DNA of 64,000 nt from Rosistilla ulvae (GCF_007741475.1 NZ_CP036261.1:7317798-7381797); one strand, 5' to 3'; counted from the stretch's first letter, positions 44,301 through 54,194 are shown. Notes: generated from the letters alone by a model not told the origin. Numbers and translations: made by a program.

Positions 44301-47300
44301 ACATGGCCACGGTCGATTGAGGCAAAGCGTGGTCTTTGATCAGGTCGGCCAACAGGTCGGTCCGCCCCGCTTGCACGATCGTTGTCGGCCCAGCCGCACT
44401 GACCAGCCGCGTGCTCCACAGCTTCGCGACTGCGGAATCGGTCTGCTGGTCGATCCACCGGGCGATCTGCGTGACATGCGACTGCCGGCTTTCGGAATCA
44501 TCACTCAACACAGCCCCAGCCAACACGCCAATCGCTTCGTGGCGAATCCGATTTTCCGCCAGTCCATCGATCGCGGCGTACAACGGTTGCAGCTCGCCAT
44601 CCCACGCCGGCGAATCGTCCACCGCGGCTGCTAAGACATAGCTGTGCAACAACGGCTGCATCTCTTGCGATGCCTCGGTTTGGATCAATTCCCACAGCGG
44701 TTCAAACTGGCCCGCCTGGATCAGTCGCGAGATCGAATATCGCTGAACAACCATCGCCCTGAGAATTGTTGATTTGTCGTCGGCGTTCGGCTGCGACTTG
44801 ATGGCTCGATACAAAACATCGATCTGTTGAGTTTCCAACAATTGATTCAACAAAGTGGTCGAGGTGAACAATCCTTGCCCTCGCCGCGCGACCGATAACT
44901 CTCGACGATCCTCTAGCGCGGCCTCGACAAGATCATTCATCCGCATCGCATCGGTAAACGCCTGCAACGCGTCTCGGTCGTTCATCAGCCCCCGGACGGC
45001 CGGATCGCTCAACCCATCGCGATGCAATGCCATATCAAACGTCTGCAGCAGCCACCCCTGTTTTTCGAAGCCGCGCCTCATGCCTTTCCCGGCCAAAACT
45101 TGGTTCGCCAACGCAGCGGCCACCGAAGGCGGAATGTCCGACTGCAGCAGTTCGTGAACGTCCTCCAGCTTGTCCTCTTTTTCGATCAACCGAACAAACT
45201 GCCAACAAAACAAACGTGACGCCAGGTGCTGTAATGCCGCTGTCGGCCAATCCTCCTGGGCAATCGCCACAATGTGCTTCGAGAGGTTGTGTTGGACCAA
45301 ATGAGTGAGCACCGCGGAATTGCCCAAGAACTTCGACAACGACTGGTTCTGCTGTGGCGTCGGCGGCGATTTCAGCAGTTCGATCAATGGTCCCAGCCGA
45401 TCGGCTTCCAACAATTGCTGCAGTCCAATTTTGTTCGCCACGATGGCGTCGAAAATCTGCAGTTTGTGGTTCGGTTCCGGTAACTGCATACCGATCTCGA
45501 TCAGCCGCGCAACACATTCCGGCTTGGCGATCTCGTTTTGGGCTTCGCGTGACTGCAGCATGCGGGATATCACTGCGACGCTTGGTTTGGGATCGAGCCG
45601 ACAGAACTGAGCTGTCAGCGTTGCGAGATGTCCCGCATCCAAGATCGCCTGGCGAAAGGATTGATCGGTCGAAATCAATGTAGAAAACGTCGCCAGCGTC
45701 TTTTTGTCGACGCTCGGCAACCGATCGACCAGGGCTTGCAAGTCCTGCGGTTCGCGAACCACAGACGATAGCGCCCGCGATTGAAGGACCGCTTCAATCG
45801 CTGCATCGCGCTGATCGTCGGGCGTTTCATGCAGCAGTCGCGAAACGAGTTGCCGCGCCATCGCCGGGTCCAGCCGCAAGCGGCCGAGCGCCGCCAGATA
45901 GCTGGGACGATCCTCCGCTGGCAATCGATCGACGGTCTGCCACAACAATGCCATTCGCTTTGCCGGATCGCGCTGCCACGTCGCCATCTTGCTCACCAAT
46001 TGCCCCAACACGCGAGTGCGGTGTGGTTCGGGGACGTCGCAGTGGATCGCGACCAATTTATCGATCAGGTCAGCGTTACTAAGGAATCGCATCAGATCGA
46101 CGTTGTGGACCAAAACCGGCAGCACGTTGGGTAACAGGTTCTTGTCCATCGTGCCGATCATTTCCAGCAGGCTTTCCGCCGCGGCGCGATCTTTAATTAA
46201 CTCCGTCAAATTGGGGATTCGCACCATCCGTAGGATCGCATCGTGCTGCAGCGTAGGATCCTCCGACGCTTCGATTCGACGCCACAGATCTTTCACCATC
46301 GGCATCGCATCGGCAGCCGCCAACGTGTTCAAGATGTTCGCTTTAACGATCGCCTTCAGGTAAGCCAACCGCCGCGCGTCGTCGGGTTGCTCGGTCGCTA
46401 GATCGAGGATTTTTCCCAGCTTGTCTTCCGACTTCAGTTGCGCGATCACCGTTCGGTTCGCGACGATCATCGCCAACGCACTCACGCGATCGTCGGGATC
46501 TTCGATCTGCTGCGACAGCCTTAATAAACCATCGAAGCCCGATCGCGTTAAGATCGCCGAGATCGTCGCCGATTGCCGCAGCACCACCTGCAGCAACGTT
46601 TGCATCGTCGCGTCGTCGACATGGTTTGGCAGTTCGCCGAGAGAGTCGATCAATCCGCCGCGCTGAGCCAGCCCCTGGGTGACTTGTTGTTGTGAGAACA
46701 GCCGCAGCGCCAACGTGTTGCGGCTGGAGGGATCGGTTTCGTGTTGCAGCATCTTCAACAGAAAGCCATGCCGGCTGGCTTGGACCAGAATCTGGAGACT
46801 CGTCGGATTGGTGTAGAACGCCGCCAGATAACGCGAGCGGTCTTCCGGTTTTAGTGCGGCGACAAATTGGTCCAGCTGATCGAGCTGGTCGTCTTTGGCT
46901 AGCGTGGAAACCAACAGCGGAGAAAAGACGAGCGATGCCGTCGTGTCGCGTTGCCAACCGGCATCTTGATCGCCGCCGACACGCTGGACCAAGTCGACCA
47001 TTTGCTGTGGGCCCGCATAGTCGTCGATGATCGCCGGGTCGGACACCAATTGGATCAGGTAGGCGGTTCGCAGTGGAGCGTTCGGTTCCAGCGAGATCAG
47101 GTTTTCGAGCACCGCCAACGCCCGTTCGCCACGCAATCCCTCCATCGCCTCAAATCGCTGCTTGCCTCGCCCGTCGCGAAACTTGCCGATCAATTGACGC
47201 AGCCGCGGCGGAGTCGTTGGCAGCACGCCGTATTGAAAATCTCGCAGCACGCAGCGGGCGCGCATCTGGGCTTCGGAGCCCCCCTCGGCGACAAGCTGTT

Positions 47301-47511
47301 CCAGTTTCTCGCGAGCTGGCAAGCCGATCTGCCACAGTTCGCGCATCGACCGCTCGCGAACATCGAAGCGGGGGGAACTGAGTCCTTCGGCTGCTGTGGC
47401 GATCGCTGCGGCCTGTTCCGGTGTCGGCGACTCTTCCTGCGAAAAAACTGTCGCCGCGGTGAATCCGATCGTGTAGAGCAAGAAAAGAGAAGCACTGCGG
47501 GCTGCTATCAT
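41389..47511 (-). CDS. Giant exported HEAT/TPR-repeat protein
   Basis: 2040 residues with a signal peptide (MIAARSASLFLLYTIGFTAATVFS). The N-terminal part has HEAT-like helices (PRFDVRERSMRELWQIGLPAREKLEQLV, RLRQLIGKFRDGRGKQRFEAMEGLRGERALAVLENLISL), the middle is a long series of irregular helical units (for example LIDKLVAIHCDVPEPHRTRVLGQLVS), and the C-terminal part turns into TPR-like units (LPAAQAGIIYRRLGKWAEAAEAFQQAWEN, AGDFEKAQQHIDRMLILN). No catalytic motif found. The ORF occupies over 6 kb uninterrupted. Its stop and the stop of the plus-strand gene share the bases TTAA. It is one of several planctomycete-type large exported proteins; scaffold or cell-envelope role is only inference. 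Confidence 0.88.
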   Translation of the reverse strand: MIAARSASLFLLYTIGFTAATVFSQEESPTPEQAAAIATAAEGLSSPRFDVRERSMRELWQIGLPAREKLEQLVAEGGSEAQMRARCVLRDFQYGVLPTTPPRLRQLIGKFRDGRGKQRFEAMEGLRGERALAVLENLISLEPNAPLRTAYLIQLVSDPAIIDDYAGPQQMVDLVQRVGGDQDAGWQRDTTASLVFSPLLVSTLAKDDQLDQLDQFVAALKPEDRSRYLAAFYTNPTSLQILVQASRHGFLLKMLQHETDPSSRNTLALRLFSQQQVTQGLAQRGGLIDSLGELPNHVDDATMQTLLQVVLRQSATISAILTRSGFDGLLRLSQQIEDPDDRVSALAMIVANRTVIAQLKSEDKLGKILDLATEQPDDARRLAYLKAIVKANILNTLAAADAMPMVKDLWRRIEASEDPTLQHDAILRMVRIPNLTELIKDRAAAESLLEMIGTMDKNLLPNVLPVLVHNVDLMRFLSNADLIDKLVAIHCDVPEPHRTRVLGQLVSKMATWQRDPAKRMALLWQTVDRLPAEDRPSYLAALGRLRLDPAMARQLVSRLLHETPDDQRDAAIEAVLQSRALSSVVREPQDLQALVDRLPSVDKKTLATFSTLISTDQSFRQAILDAGHLATLTAQFCRLDPKPSVAVISRMLQSREAQNEIAKPECVARLIEIGMQLPEPNHKLQIFDAIVANKIGLQQLLEADRLGPLIELLKSPPTPQQNQSLSKFLGNSAVLTHLVQHNLSKHIVAIAQEDWPTAALQHLASRLFCWQFVRLIEKEDKLEDVHELLQSDIPPSVAAALANQVLAGKGMRRGFEKQGWLLQTFDMALHRDGLSDPAVRGLMNDRDALQAFTDAMRMNDLVEAALEDRRELSVARRGQGLFTSTTLLNQLLETQQIDVLYRAIKSQPNADDKSTILRAMVVQRYSISRLIQAGQFEPLWELIQTEASQEMQPLLHSYVLAAAVDDSPAWDGELQPLYAAIDGLAENRIRHEAIGVLAGAVLSDDSESRQSHVTQIARWIDQQTDSAVAKLWSTRLVSAAGPTTIVQAGRTDLLADLIKDHALPQSTVAMLTTQPETVAALHEAKLLEALIEACNRSPQRSALRTVLLQSPAMAERLDRETQIRPWLKELFSVEGNSQRDDALRSVMRRKHLIRLAIQEGHFDTLAQWVKASGQSPSARSRGGAPALLFEFLSQPICIEVLESEKREDELVKSLVEVGDPRQQYRLLSEGIHLRGAIECIARNGGLDPMMDVVEKLPATMGSALVQRWILSPNTLAGWIDNATPAAVDRLRASLTEQQMKAFIQLASMRSEESLRSKRAAEFVLQILQKVPVPDRQMFTQRIVPNPKVRWRLLEYGHYETLLQMIDQLSSAAVFRKELIYSDAGVLAHKIAHGKFDEAERLLQENTASEIGRSDLAAFWLQRGLLSKRIAEHKDSPLLPFLLRANGKPEEAAQWAREQKNIPLATWIDAGAGRWDRAADQQRQIFDGLVAAAIHDEMLRLSVLCGLASYQHQAGRAADCDQTLGQVARLAETIATPAAQIALMNCLLVNDRVDRALEIAKTHAPQTHFELLRARGDYDAALQAVAWKSDDPAAWVAERLNVDMQQTIPMEAVQIVAKVGWILDQREAADQADALYAALAEQIHSQQKDPRRSNLLHQKELFRTLRSSGRMALAVEPLLDETKRIGRANGFYIFGPMGQHTTASRRALERMGYLNTPRILQPAIADLVTEFDGWWSHFEAKSPGNADDQLLQRLQNVDAMLSGEGTVEIDSQTMSPEEYLAGELKKLEETTLTAEQLSAFVGTMLRFDQTQQAFDLMQQQRETELPAAQAGIIYRRLGKWAEAAEAFQQAWENDVLQLEFRYLAADAVARSGDREAGAKQMQTASMMAVNFRIRNALTHRLRELGAQPLAAEEARLLQAVSPIGSFTWYKSCQRRADLETDPATVADLLQTTMLQFAGGWTEEIPLSDLASLHRIHRMRAAAAIEAGDFEKAQQHIDRMLILNRIDPQNGEQLIPALRAAGRDEQADALQGELIVTSRSID

Positions 47512-47715
47512 CTCGGCACCTCATTCGCTAGCCGATGAACGTCGCCGTCGGCAACGTGAGGCCGATCGCACGTTGCATGATAGCACAGACGCAACAAAAC
47601 GCATCCGTTTTGGCACGTTGCATGCCAGGGTCGAATCGATTTTCAGCGATGGTGTCAGCTGCCACTCGCTAGCGTTCGGGCCTGCTGGCAATCTCACCCG
47701 CGGTTCACGTGTCGC
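47512..47715. other. Short gap, no feature recognised
   Basis: 204 bases between the giant protein gene and the DUF1080 gene, both minus. No hairpin with a T-run and no promoter hexamers were recognised. It holds the promoter region of the giant protein gene. Confidence 0.4.
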
Positions 47716-48357
47716 TTACTTCAACCGCTGGATGCGGATGTTGCGATAGGAGGCGACTGCGGGTTTACCACCATGAATCTGCAACGCGATGATCCCCGTT
47801 CGCTCGATCTGCGGATCGGTTTCGGTGTAGTCGACGGTCTGCAGATCGTTGAGCCAGATCTGGATGCGAGCCCCCTGGCAGCGGATGCGGATCCGATTCC
47901 AGTCGTCCGTTTTCAGTACCTCCTCAACCGCTGCCGGATCGGGGACGGCCAACATCTTATTGCGTCGCGATTCGTCGTACAGCGAGCCCCAGATCGGCTT
48001 CCCCCCCGCCGTCCCCATATCGGCTTGATAGCCCGAAACCTCGTGGTGGTTGGGGATTCGCTGGGTGCGGAACTGGACCCCCGCGTTTTGCCCCGCCCCA
48101 ACCAGCTTGGCTTCCAACCGCAGCTCAAAATCTTCGTACTGCTCAGTCGTGGCCAGGAAGAAGTTGTTCGGGATCGTTTCGCTGGCCGAACCGGCCACGA
48201 TCGCACCGTCGTCGACGCGGAACCAGTTCGCGTCTCCCTCCCATCCCTGCAGCGATTTGCCATCGAACAGCGGCGTGAAGCCCGATTCGGGGGCTGGCGA
48301 TTGAGCGACAGCAACGATCGGGAAAAGCAGCAAAAAACAGGCGAACAGGCGGCGCAT
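47716..48357 (-). CDS. Exported DUF1080 (3-keto-disaccharide hydrolase) protein
   Basis: 213 residues from the ATG at 48357 with signal peptide ([18 protein letters not shown]). The DUF1080 domain is a jelly-roll; the sequence has the opening [16 protein letters not shown], the strand run [23 protein letters not shown], then [13 protein letters not shown] and a late [25 protein letters not shown], all typical. These proteins are abundant in planctomycetes and are thought to act on oxidised sugars. The upstream extension of the frame (to 48471) is not supported. It is divergent from ilvD. Confidence 0.92.
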   Translation of the reverse strand: MRRLFACFLLLFPIVAVAQSPAPESGFTPLFDGKSLQGWEGDANWFRVDDGAIVAGSASETIPNNFFLATTEQYEDFELRLEAKLVGAGQNAGVQFRTQRIPNHHEVSGYQADMGTAGGKPIWGSLYDESRRNKMLAVPDPAAVEEVLKTDDWNRIRIRCQGARIQIWLNDLQTVDYTETDPQIERTGIIALQIHGGKPAVASYRNIRIQRLK

Positions 48358-48604
48358 CGGGAGGTTCTCCAGAGAGTTGGGGTCGCAATTGGGGGGACGG
48401 AATCGGGATCGCAGCCGATTCGAGCGGTCGCTCGCCACCAGCCCCAGCATTGCTCTGCCAATCCCACCCATTCATAATTCGATACTCACAGATCATAATC
48501 GAGCCCCTTGCGTTTGTCGTGGTTTGGCGACCGATCTCCAAAATCGCCACCATGCCCTCTGCCCCTTACGGAACTACCCCCACAGAAGAAGAACCGCCGC
48601 GATC

Positions 48605-50284
48605 ATGAATGCTCCCCTTAATAAGTACAGCAGTCGAGTCACTCAACCCAAGAGCCAAGGCGCTTCGCAAGCGATGCTCTACGGCACCGGAATGACCTCC
48701 GAAGACATGAACAAGGCGCAGGTGGGGATCGGCAGCGTCTGGTACGAAGGCAACACTTGCAACATGCACCTGTTGGACCTCGCCAACGAAGTCAAGGAAG
48801 GCGTCCGCGCCGCCGACATGGTTGGAATGCGGTTCAACACCGTCGGCGTCAGCGACGGGATCTCGATGGGAACCGAGGGGATGAGCTTCTCGCTGCAGAG
48901 TCGCGATTTGATCGCCGACAGCATCGAAACGATCATGGGTGGCCAGTGGTATGACGGCTTGGTCGCGCTGCCCGGTTGCGATAAGAACATGCCCGGATGT
49001 CTGATCGCGATGGGACGTTTGAACCGCCCCAGTATTATGGTCTACGGCGGCACGATCCGAGCCGGCAAGTGGAACGGACAGAAGCTGGATATCGTCAACG
49101 CGTTCCAGTGCTACGGCCAATACCTGTCGGGCGATATCGATGAATCCGAACGCCAGAACATCGTCAAGTGCAGCATTCCGGGCGCTGGTGCTTGCGGCGG
49201 TATGTATACAGCCAACACGATGGCGACCGCGATCGAAGCCCTCGGCATGACGTTGCCCTATTCGGCTAGCATCCCCGCCGAAGATCCCGCCAAGAAAGAT
49301 GAATGCCGCCGCGCCGGTGCCGCGATCCGCGTCCTGTTGGAACGGGACATCAAGCCCCGCGACATCATGACTCGCCAAGCATTCGAAAACGCGATGGCTG
49401 TGATCATGGCGGTCGGCGGCAGCACCAACGCCGTGTTGCACCTGATCGCGATGGCTCGCGCTGTCGACATCAATTTGACGATCGACGATTTCCAAGCGGT
49501 CAGCGATCGCGTTCCTTATATCGCCGACCTCAAGCCGAGCGGCAAGTTCGTTCAAGAGGATCTGCACAGCGTTGGCGGAACGCCCGCGTTGATGAAGTAT
49601 CTGTTGGCCGAAGGAGTGATCACCGGCGACTGCATGACTGTCACCGGCAAAACCCTCGGCGAAAACCTAGCCGACGTTCCCGATCTCGATCCCGGTCAAG
49701 AGATCATTCGCCCGCTGGATAAACCGATCAAAGCCAGCGGTCACATCCGCATCTTGCGCGGCAACCTGGCGCCCGAAGGAGCTGTTGCCAAGATCACCGG
49801 CAAAGAGGGGCTGCTGTTCACCGGCACCGCCCGCTGCTTCGACAGCGAAGAAGAGATGCTGACGGCATTGGAAGAAAAGAAGATCGTCAAGGGTGACGTG
49901 GTGATCATTCGTTATGAAGGTCCTAAGGGTGGCCCCGGCATGCCGGAGATGCTGACCCCAACCAGCGCGATCATGGGTGCCGGTTTGGGCGCCGACGTGG
50001 CGTTGATGACCGATGGACGCTTCTCGGGCGGGTCGCACGGATTTATCGTCGGCCACGTTACTCCCGAAGCTCAAGAGGGCGGACCGATCGCTCTGGCTCG
50101 CGATGGCGACAAGATCACGATCGACGCCGAAAAGCTGGAGATCAACATCGACGTCAGCGACGAAGAACTGGCCAAGCGACGCGAGGAATTTGTCGCGCCA
50201 CCACTGAAAGCAACACGCGGCACGCTTTACAAGTACATTAAGAATGTAAAGAGTGCCTCCGAAGGTTGCGTCACCGACGAGTAG
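48605..50284 (+). CDS. ilvD: Dihydroxy-acid dehydratase
   Basis: Fourth enzyme of branched-chain amino-acid synthesis (dehydrates 2,3-dihydroxyisovalerate and the 3-methylvalerate analogue). 559 residues. Three cluster cysteines are visible: in [12 protein letters not shown] (near 50), [10 protein letters not shown] (near 125) and [12 protein letters not shown] (near 197); this set fits a [2Fe-2S] enzyme. The C-terminus has the family box [26 protein letters not shown]. The ATG at 48605 was chosen because the extension to 48377 is not conserved and overlaps the opposite gene. No leucine/isoleucine leader was identified. Length is typical (about 560). Confidence 0.97.
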   Translation: MNAPLNKYSSRVTQPKSQGASQAMLYGTGMTSEDMNKAQVGIGSVWYEGNTCNMHLLDLANEVKEGVRAADMVGMRFNTVGVSDGISMGTEGMSFSLQSRDLIADSIETIMGGQWYDGLVALPGCDKNMPGCLIAMGRLNRPSIMVYGGTIRAGKWNGQKLDIVNAFQCYGQYLSGDIDESERQNIVKCSIPGAGACGGMYTANTMATAIEALGMTLPYSASIPAEDPAKKDECRRAGAAIRVLLERDIKPRDIMTRQAFENAMAVIMAVGGSTNAVLHLIAMARAVDINLTIDDFQAVSDRVPYIADLKPSGKFVQEDLHSVGGTPALMKYLLAEGVITGDCMTVTGKTLGENLADVPDLDPGQEIIRPLDKPIKASGHIRILRGNLAPEGAVAKITGKEGLLFTGTARCFDSEEEMLTALEEKKIVKGDVVIIRYEGPKGGPGMPEMLTPTSAIMGAGLGADVALMTDGRFSGGSHGFIVGHVTPEAQEGGPIALARDGDKITIDAEKLEINIDVSDEELAKRREEFVAPPLKATRGTLYKYIKNVKSASEGCVTDE

Positions 50285-50304
50285 TCGTCGGCTGGCAACC
50301 GAGG

Positions 50305-50410
50305 TCGTTCTATTGGTCGCCTTTCGCGCCGCGAAAGTGCGGTCGGCTGGACGCGTTTTCTCGCAGCGAGAGACGCGTCCAACCAGCCGATCGCGACCAT
50401 CGTTCGAACT
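50305..50410. repeat. Palindromic intergenic repeat (same family as the 57.9-kb array)
   Basis: Contains TCGCCTTTCGCGCCGCGAAAG followed by a hairpin-forming block (GGCTGGACGCG and its inverse CGCGTCCAACCAGCC). The first block matches the flanks of the array at 57940-58530 with one base changed. Located between ilvD and the next gene. Confidence 0.75.
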
Positions 50411-50467
50411 CGCAGCGATGCTGGTTGGAGGGGCTGTCCTTCTATAAATCCAGATCGGAGTTCGAAC

Positions 50468-51379
50468 ATGAGTCTATCGCGACGTAATCTTTTGGCCGCC
50501 GGCGGGGCGGCTCTGGCGGCAGTTGCCACGCGGCAAACGGTTTCCCGTGCCGAGGATGTTGCCAAGGAAACGGCCGCTCGCGATTCGAGCCCCGCGATCA
50601 CGAAGGGGCGGATTCACCAATCGGTGATGGGGTGGTGCTTCAAGCCGATGCCGTCGATCGAATTGGCTAAGCACTGCAAAGCGATCGGCATCGAAGCGAT
50701 CGAGGGGATTCCCGCAAGCGACTATCCCGCCGTCACCAAGCTCGGCCTGAAGATCTCGCTGGTCGGCAGCCACGGTTTCCAGGCGGGACCGCTTGATCCC
50801 GAAAACCATGCGATGAATGAGGCGAAGCTGCGCGAAGCAATCGATACCGCCGTGAAGTTCGGCGCCCCCAGCGTGATCACATTTACTGGGATGCGAAAAA
50901 CGGGAATCGACGACCGCCAGGCGACAAAAAACTGCCTGGACCTCTGGAAACGTGTTCTTCCGTACGCCGAAGCGAACGATATCACGCTGGTTCTTGAACA
51001 TTTGAACAGTCGCGACGACACGCACCCGATGAAGGGGCATCCGGGATACTGGGGAGACGACGTGGAACTGTGCGTCGACCTGGTCAAACAGCTCGATTCA
51101 CCGCGCTTCAAGCTGTTATTTGACATCTATCACGTGCAAATCATGAATGGGGATATCATTCGCCGTATCAGGGAGTATCATCCACTTATCGGTCACTATC
51201 ACACCGCTGGCGCTCCGGGTCGGGGTGAGTTAAACGACGATCAAGAGATCAATTACCCAGCTGTCATGCGGGCGATTCTGGAAACTGGATATTCTCAATA
51301 CGTCGCGCAAGAGTTCATCCCGACTAGCAATGACCCAATCGCCTCCCTTCGTGAGGCTGCAAGGGTGTGCGATGTGTAG
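50468..51379 (+). CDS. Tat-exported TIM-barrel sugar isomerase/epimerase-like protein
   Basis: 303 residues, beginning with a twin-arginine signal (MSLSRRNLLAAGGAALAAVA). The remaining part is a hydroxypyruvate-isomerase/xylose-isomerase-like TIM barrel: VMGWCFKPMPSIELAKHCKAIG, LVLEHLNSRDD (Glu metal ligand), LLFDIYHVQIMNGD (Asp/His), IGHYHTAGAPGRGEL and QEFIPT with the late Glu. These residues are the metal and substrate set of the family. Tat export fits planctomycetes, which have many exported oxidoreductases and isomerases acting in polysaccharide turnover. Exact sugar is unknown. A hairpin (AGCAAAA pairing with TTTTGCT, near 51390) follows. Confidence 0.88.
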   Translation: MSLSRRNLLAAGGAALAAVATRQTVSRAEDVAKETAARDSSPAITKGRIHQSVMGWCFKPMPSIELAKHCKAIGIEAIEGIPASDYPAVTKLGLKISLVGSHGFQAGPLDPENHAMNEAKLREAIDTAVKFGAPSVITFTGMRKTGIDDRQATKNCLDLWKRVLPYAEANDITLVLEHLNSRDDTHPMKGHPGYWGDDVELCVDLVKQLDSPRFKLLFDIYHVQIMNGDIIRRIREYHPLIGHYHTAGAPGRGELNDDQEINYPAVMRAILETGYSQYVAQEFIPTSNDPIASLREAARVCDV

Positions 51380-51387
51380 CTAACGCG

Positions 51388-51475
51388 AAAGCAAAAACAA
51401 GCTTTTGCTCCAGGACGGAACCTGCCGATAGATTGCGCTGTCTATAATCGAGGGGAAGGCTGTACACTTCCCCGC
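51388..51475 (+). promoter_or_regulatory. Hairpins and possible promoter before the 894-codon ORF
   Basis: A short AT hairpin (near 51390-51410), then a TATAAT at 51443-51448 without a clear -35, and a perfect seven-base stem GGGGAAG/CTTCCCC at 51452-51473. The order fits the end of one transcript and the start of the next. Confidence 0.4.
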
Positions 51476-51548
51476 CGCTCGCGTCGCAACCTACCTTCGA
51501 AAGATTCGTTTGACGGGCGATTTGCTGCCTGTTTCAATTACTATCGCC

Positions 51549-54194
51549 ATGGCTACCCGTACCATAGAACGAATCGACGAAACCCATTCCGTCGGACCTC
51601 GTGTTCGCGTGGATGATTTTGTTCGATTGGGGATCGGTGTTCGCGAGGCTCGCGTCGGAGTGATTCGTCGCGCCGCTGGCGATGCAACGGCGGCGGTTGC
51701 GTTGGACGAACCGACCGATACGCGGCATGGCTTCGACGATCGAATCGCCAGCATCGCGGCGTCTACCTATCGCTTGTTAGACCCTCGCGGTCGCAACGAG
51801 TTGATGCAGCGGGTCCAGTTATTGCAGCTGGAATCTCCGCCAGCCCAAGTCAAACCGTGGTGGAAACCGCGGCACGCCACCGTCGTCACTCAAGACGAAC
51901 TCCGCGACCGCTTCGATCCCTCGGCCGCCGACGACACCTACCTGCCGGTTGGCCTGCAAGCCGAAGCGGGCTGGAAAACTGTCGCCCGGCGAATGGGGCT
52001 GTTTCCATTTTCACGCCGCGCCGTCTGGGTTGCATCGGCAATGGCTAGCGTCTCGATTTTGATCGTGCTGCCGATCGTGATCGCGATGTCCTCCGCCGAC
52101 GATCCGCCCAGCGGAGAACTGACAGCCGCGGCGACGACGGTCTCGGCCGCTCCCGAACCGATTGCTCGACAGCTCGGCAGCGCGGCTCCTTCGCCTCAGC
52201 TGACGACTGATTTTCCGGTTGCCGAAGTCGACGAACCAGCTCCGGCCGCCGAGCCAGTCAGTCCCTTTGCCGAAGCGTTTGTCGTGCCGTCGGAATCGGA
52301 CGGTTTGAAAGCATCGCCGTCGGAAAGCGAGCCGATGCCCGTTCATCGGTCGTTGCCCGGAACCGCTCCATCGTCGGCGGACCCGTTGGTGTTTGTCCCC
52401 AACGTCGAACCGTCGGCAACGCTCGAAGACGCCCCAAGTGTCGCTCCCGAATCGCCGTCGACTCCCGCACCGATCACCGACCCGGAATCGACTGAACCGA
52501 AGTCATTGGAATCCGAATCGACTGAACCGATGCCAGCGGACGCTGCCAGTTCGGACAGCCCGATGCCGGCGGCTGACGTGCCAGCTGATACGGCCGATCC
52601 GATGCCGTCAGTTACCGCGACGCCAGCGCCGATCGCAACTCCTGCCGCTCCTCCGGCGGCAGCTGCCGATCCGGCGGCCGATCCGGCTGTCGATCCCTTT
52701 GCACAAGTTGATCTCCAGCCCGCAGTCGAAGCCGACGGCGGTCTGCAGGATTCGCGGTTTCCCAAACCTTCAGCCGATGAGGTCGCGGTGGCGACCGAGC
52801 GGCTGGCTCGTTTGCGAGCCGATCTGCCGGCGGCTAATACCGATGCCGATCTCGTTTCCAATATTCGCAAGTTGTTGCAGACGGCGACCGAGAGCGAACC
52901 GGGGTCGGCCGATCGCTGGGTGCTGTTGTTGGAATCGTCGCAGCATTTGTTGATGATGGGCCGCGGTGCCGATGCGCAACAGGCGCTTCTGCAGCTGACG
53001 AGAGAATACCAGGCGAGCGAGGTCCAGTTGCGGCAGTTGCTGCTGGAACCGTTGATCAATGGTGCGCAGACGATCACGCAAAAGGAACGTGTGATCGGTT
53101 GGGCGCTGTCGACTAGCGAACTGTTATTGCGAGCCGAGGAGTTTGATTCGGCCGCCACCACGCTCCGCGGAGCGACGACGCTGGCGGTCAAACTGGGTGA
53201 CAGCGATCTGCGGTTGCGGATCAACTTGCAATCCGATGCGATCAAACAGGCCAAGCGGATCGCGCCGCTGGCGACCAAAGCGTTGGCCGAATCGACTCCG
53301 GCCACCGCCTCCGCTTCGGCTGCCAATTCGGTCGGGCGATATCTCTGCTTGTACCTCTACGATTGGCCGCAGGGATTGCCTTGGCTGAAGCATGCGTCGA
53401 CGCCCAAGTTGGCCAAGGTCGCGCAGATGGAAATCGATACCGCCGCAGCTCCCGACAGCACCTTGGATCTTGTCAACAGTTGGATCGAGTGTGCTGCGGA
53501 TGTCCGCGGCCGCGGTGGCGAATCGATCTTGCTGCACGCTCGCGATCTGGTTGCCGAAGCGATGCTGGAGAGTTCGGGCTTAAAAGCCAAGGACCTCGAG
53601 CGGAAGTTGGCCGAGCTCGATGCGATGCTTCCAGCCGACCTGCGGACCGTCGCGCCGACACCTTCGATAGCCGCCGCGCCCGCCGCCGCCATGCCCGCGG
53701 GGAACCTGACCGGCATGCTCGGGCGATTGAAGGCCGACGGATTGGATGTCAGCGCCCTGATCCGCTACGACGCCGGACTGAACCTTACGCACGACGCCTT
53801 CTCGCAGATCCTCGACCAATTGGGGATCCAAGCCGGGACGATCTCGCTCGAGTTTGTTGGCCTGATCGATCTCCCCGAGAACTCGACGATCCGGTTTGTC
53901 ACCAGCACCGGAACCGATAAAGCGGATGCGGTTGTCGTTGCGGTCAACAACCAAACGGTCCCGTTGTCGGTCGAAGGGCAGCGGAATCGCAAAGCGGGAA
54001 CCGTCGACTTGCCCGCTGGCAGCCATCTTGTCCGCTGGCAGTTTGGCGGCAAACAACTCGCCACATGTCACCTGGTGGTTGAGGACGATCGAGCGAAGAA
54101 GCCGCTGACGCTCCGCCATACGCCTGCTCTCTTGGAACAAGTCCTCAGCGTCGCGCCGGCTCGCTTGCGAGTCAACGTAGTCCGCGCCAACTAA
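51549..54194 (+). CDS. Large single-pass membrane protein with Pro/Ala/Ser-rich linker and helical repeats
   Basis: 881 residues from the ATG at 51549 (the frame opens at a TTG at 51510). N-terminal cytoplasmic part (about 1-155) has a segment typical of a J-like or TPR-binding region (DDRIASIAASTYRLLDPRGRNELMQRVQLLQL). A membrane helix is near residue 157-180 (AVWVASAMASVSILIVLPIVIA), followed by a linker of about 230 residues rich in Pro, Ala, Ser, Glu and Thr. After this come helical repeats and the block YLYDWPQGLPWLKHASTPKLAKVAQMEI, which I recognise from other planctomycete proteins (an x-GLPxLxxxSxxxL motif). The C-terminus is beta-rich. Function unknown. Confidence 0.82.
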   Translation: MATRTIERIDETHSVGPRVRVDDFVRLGIGVREARVGVIRRAAGDATAAVALDEPTDTRHGFDDRIASIAASTYRLLDPRGRNELMQRVQLLQLESPPAQVKPWWKPRHATVVTQDELRDRFDPSAADDTYLPVGLQAEAGWKTVARRMGLFPFSRRAVWVASAMASVSILIVLPIVIAMSSADDPPSGELTAAATTVSAAPEPIARQLGSAAPSPQLTTDFPVAEVDEPAPAAEPVSPFAEAFVVPSESDGLKASPSESEPMPVHRSLPGTAPSSADPLVFVPNVEPSATLEDAPSVAPESPSTPAPITDPESTEPKSLESESTEPMPADAASSDSPMPAADVPADTADPMPSVTATPAPIATPAAPPAAAADPAADPAVDPFAQVDLQPAVEADGGLQDSRFPKPSADEVAVATERLARLRADLPAANTDADLVSNIRKLLQTATESEPGSADRWVLLLESSQHLLMMGRGADAQQALLQLTREYQASEVQLRQLLLEPLINGAQTITQKERVIGWALSTSELLLRAEEFDSAATTLRGATTLAVKLGDSDLRLRINLQSDAIKQAKRIAPLATKALAESTPATASASAANSVGRYLCLYLYDWPQGLPWLKHASTPKLAKVAQMEIDTAAAPDSTLDLVNSWIECAADVRGRGGESILLHARDLVAEAMLESSGLKAKDLERKLAELDAMLPADLRTVAPTPSIAAAPAAAMPAGNLTGMLGRLKADGLDVSALIRYDAGLNLTHDAFSQILDQLGIQAGTISLEFVGLIDLPENSTIRFVTSTGTDKADAVVVAVNNQTVPLSVEGQRNRKAGTVDLPAGSHLVRWQFGGKQLATCHLVVEDDRAKKPLTLRHTPALLEQVLSVAPARLRVNVVRAN

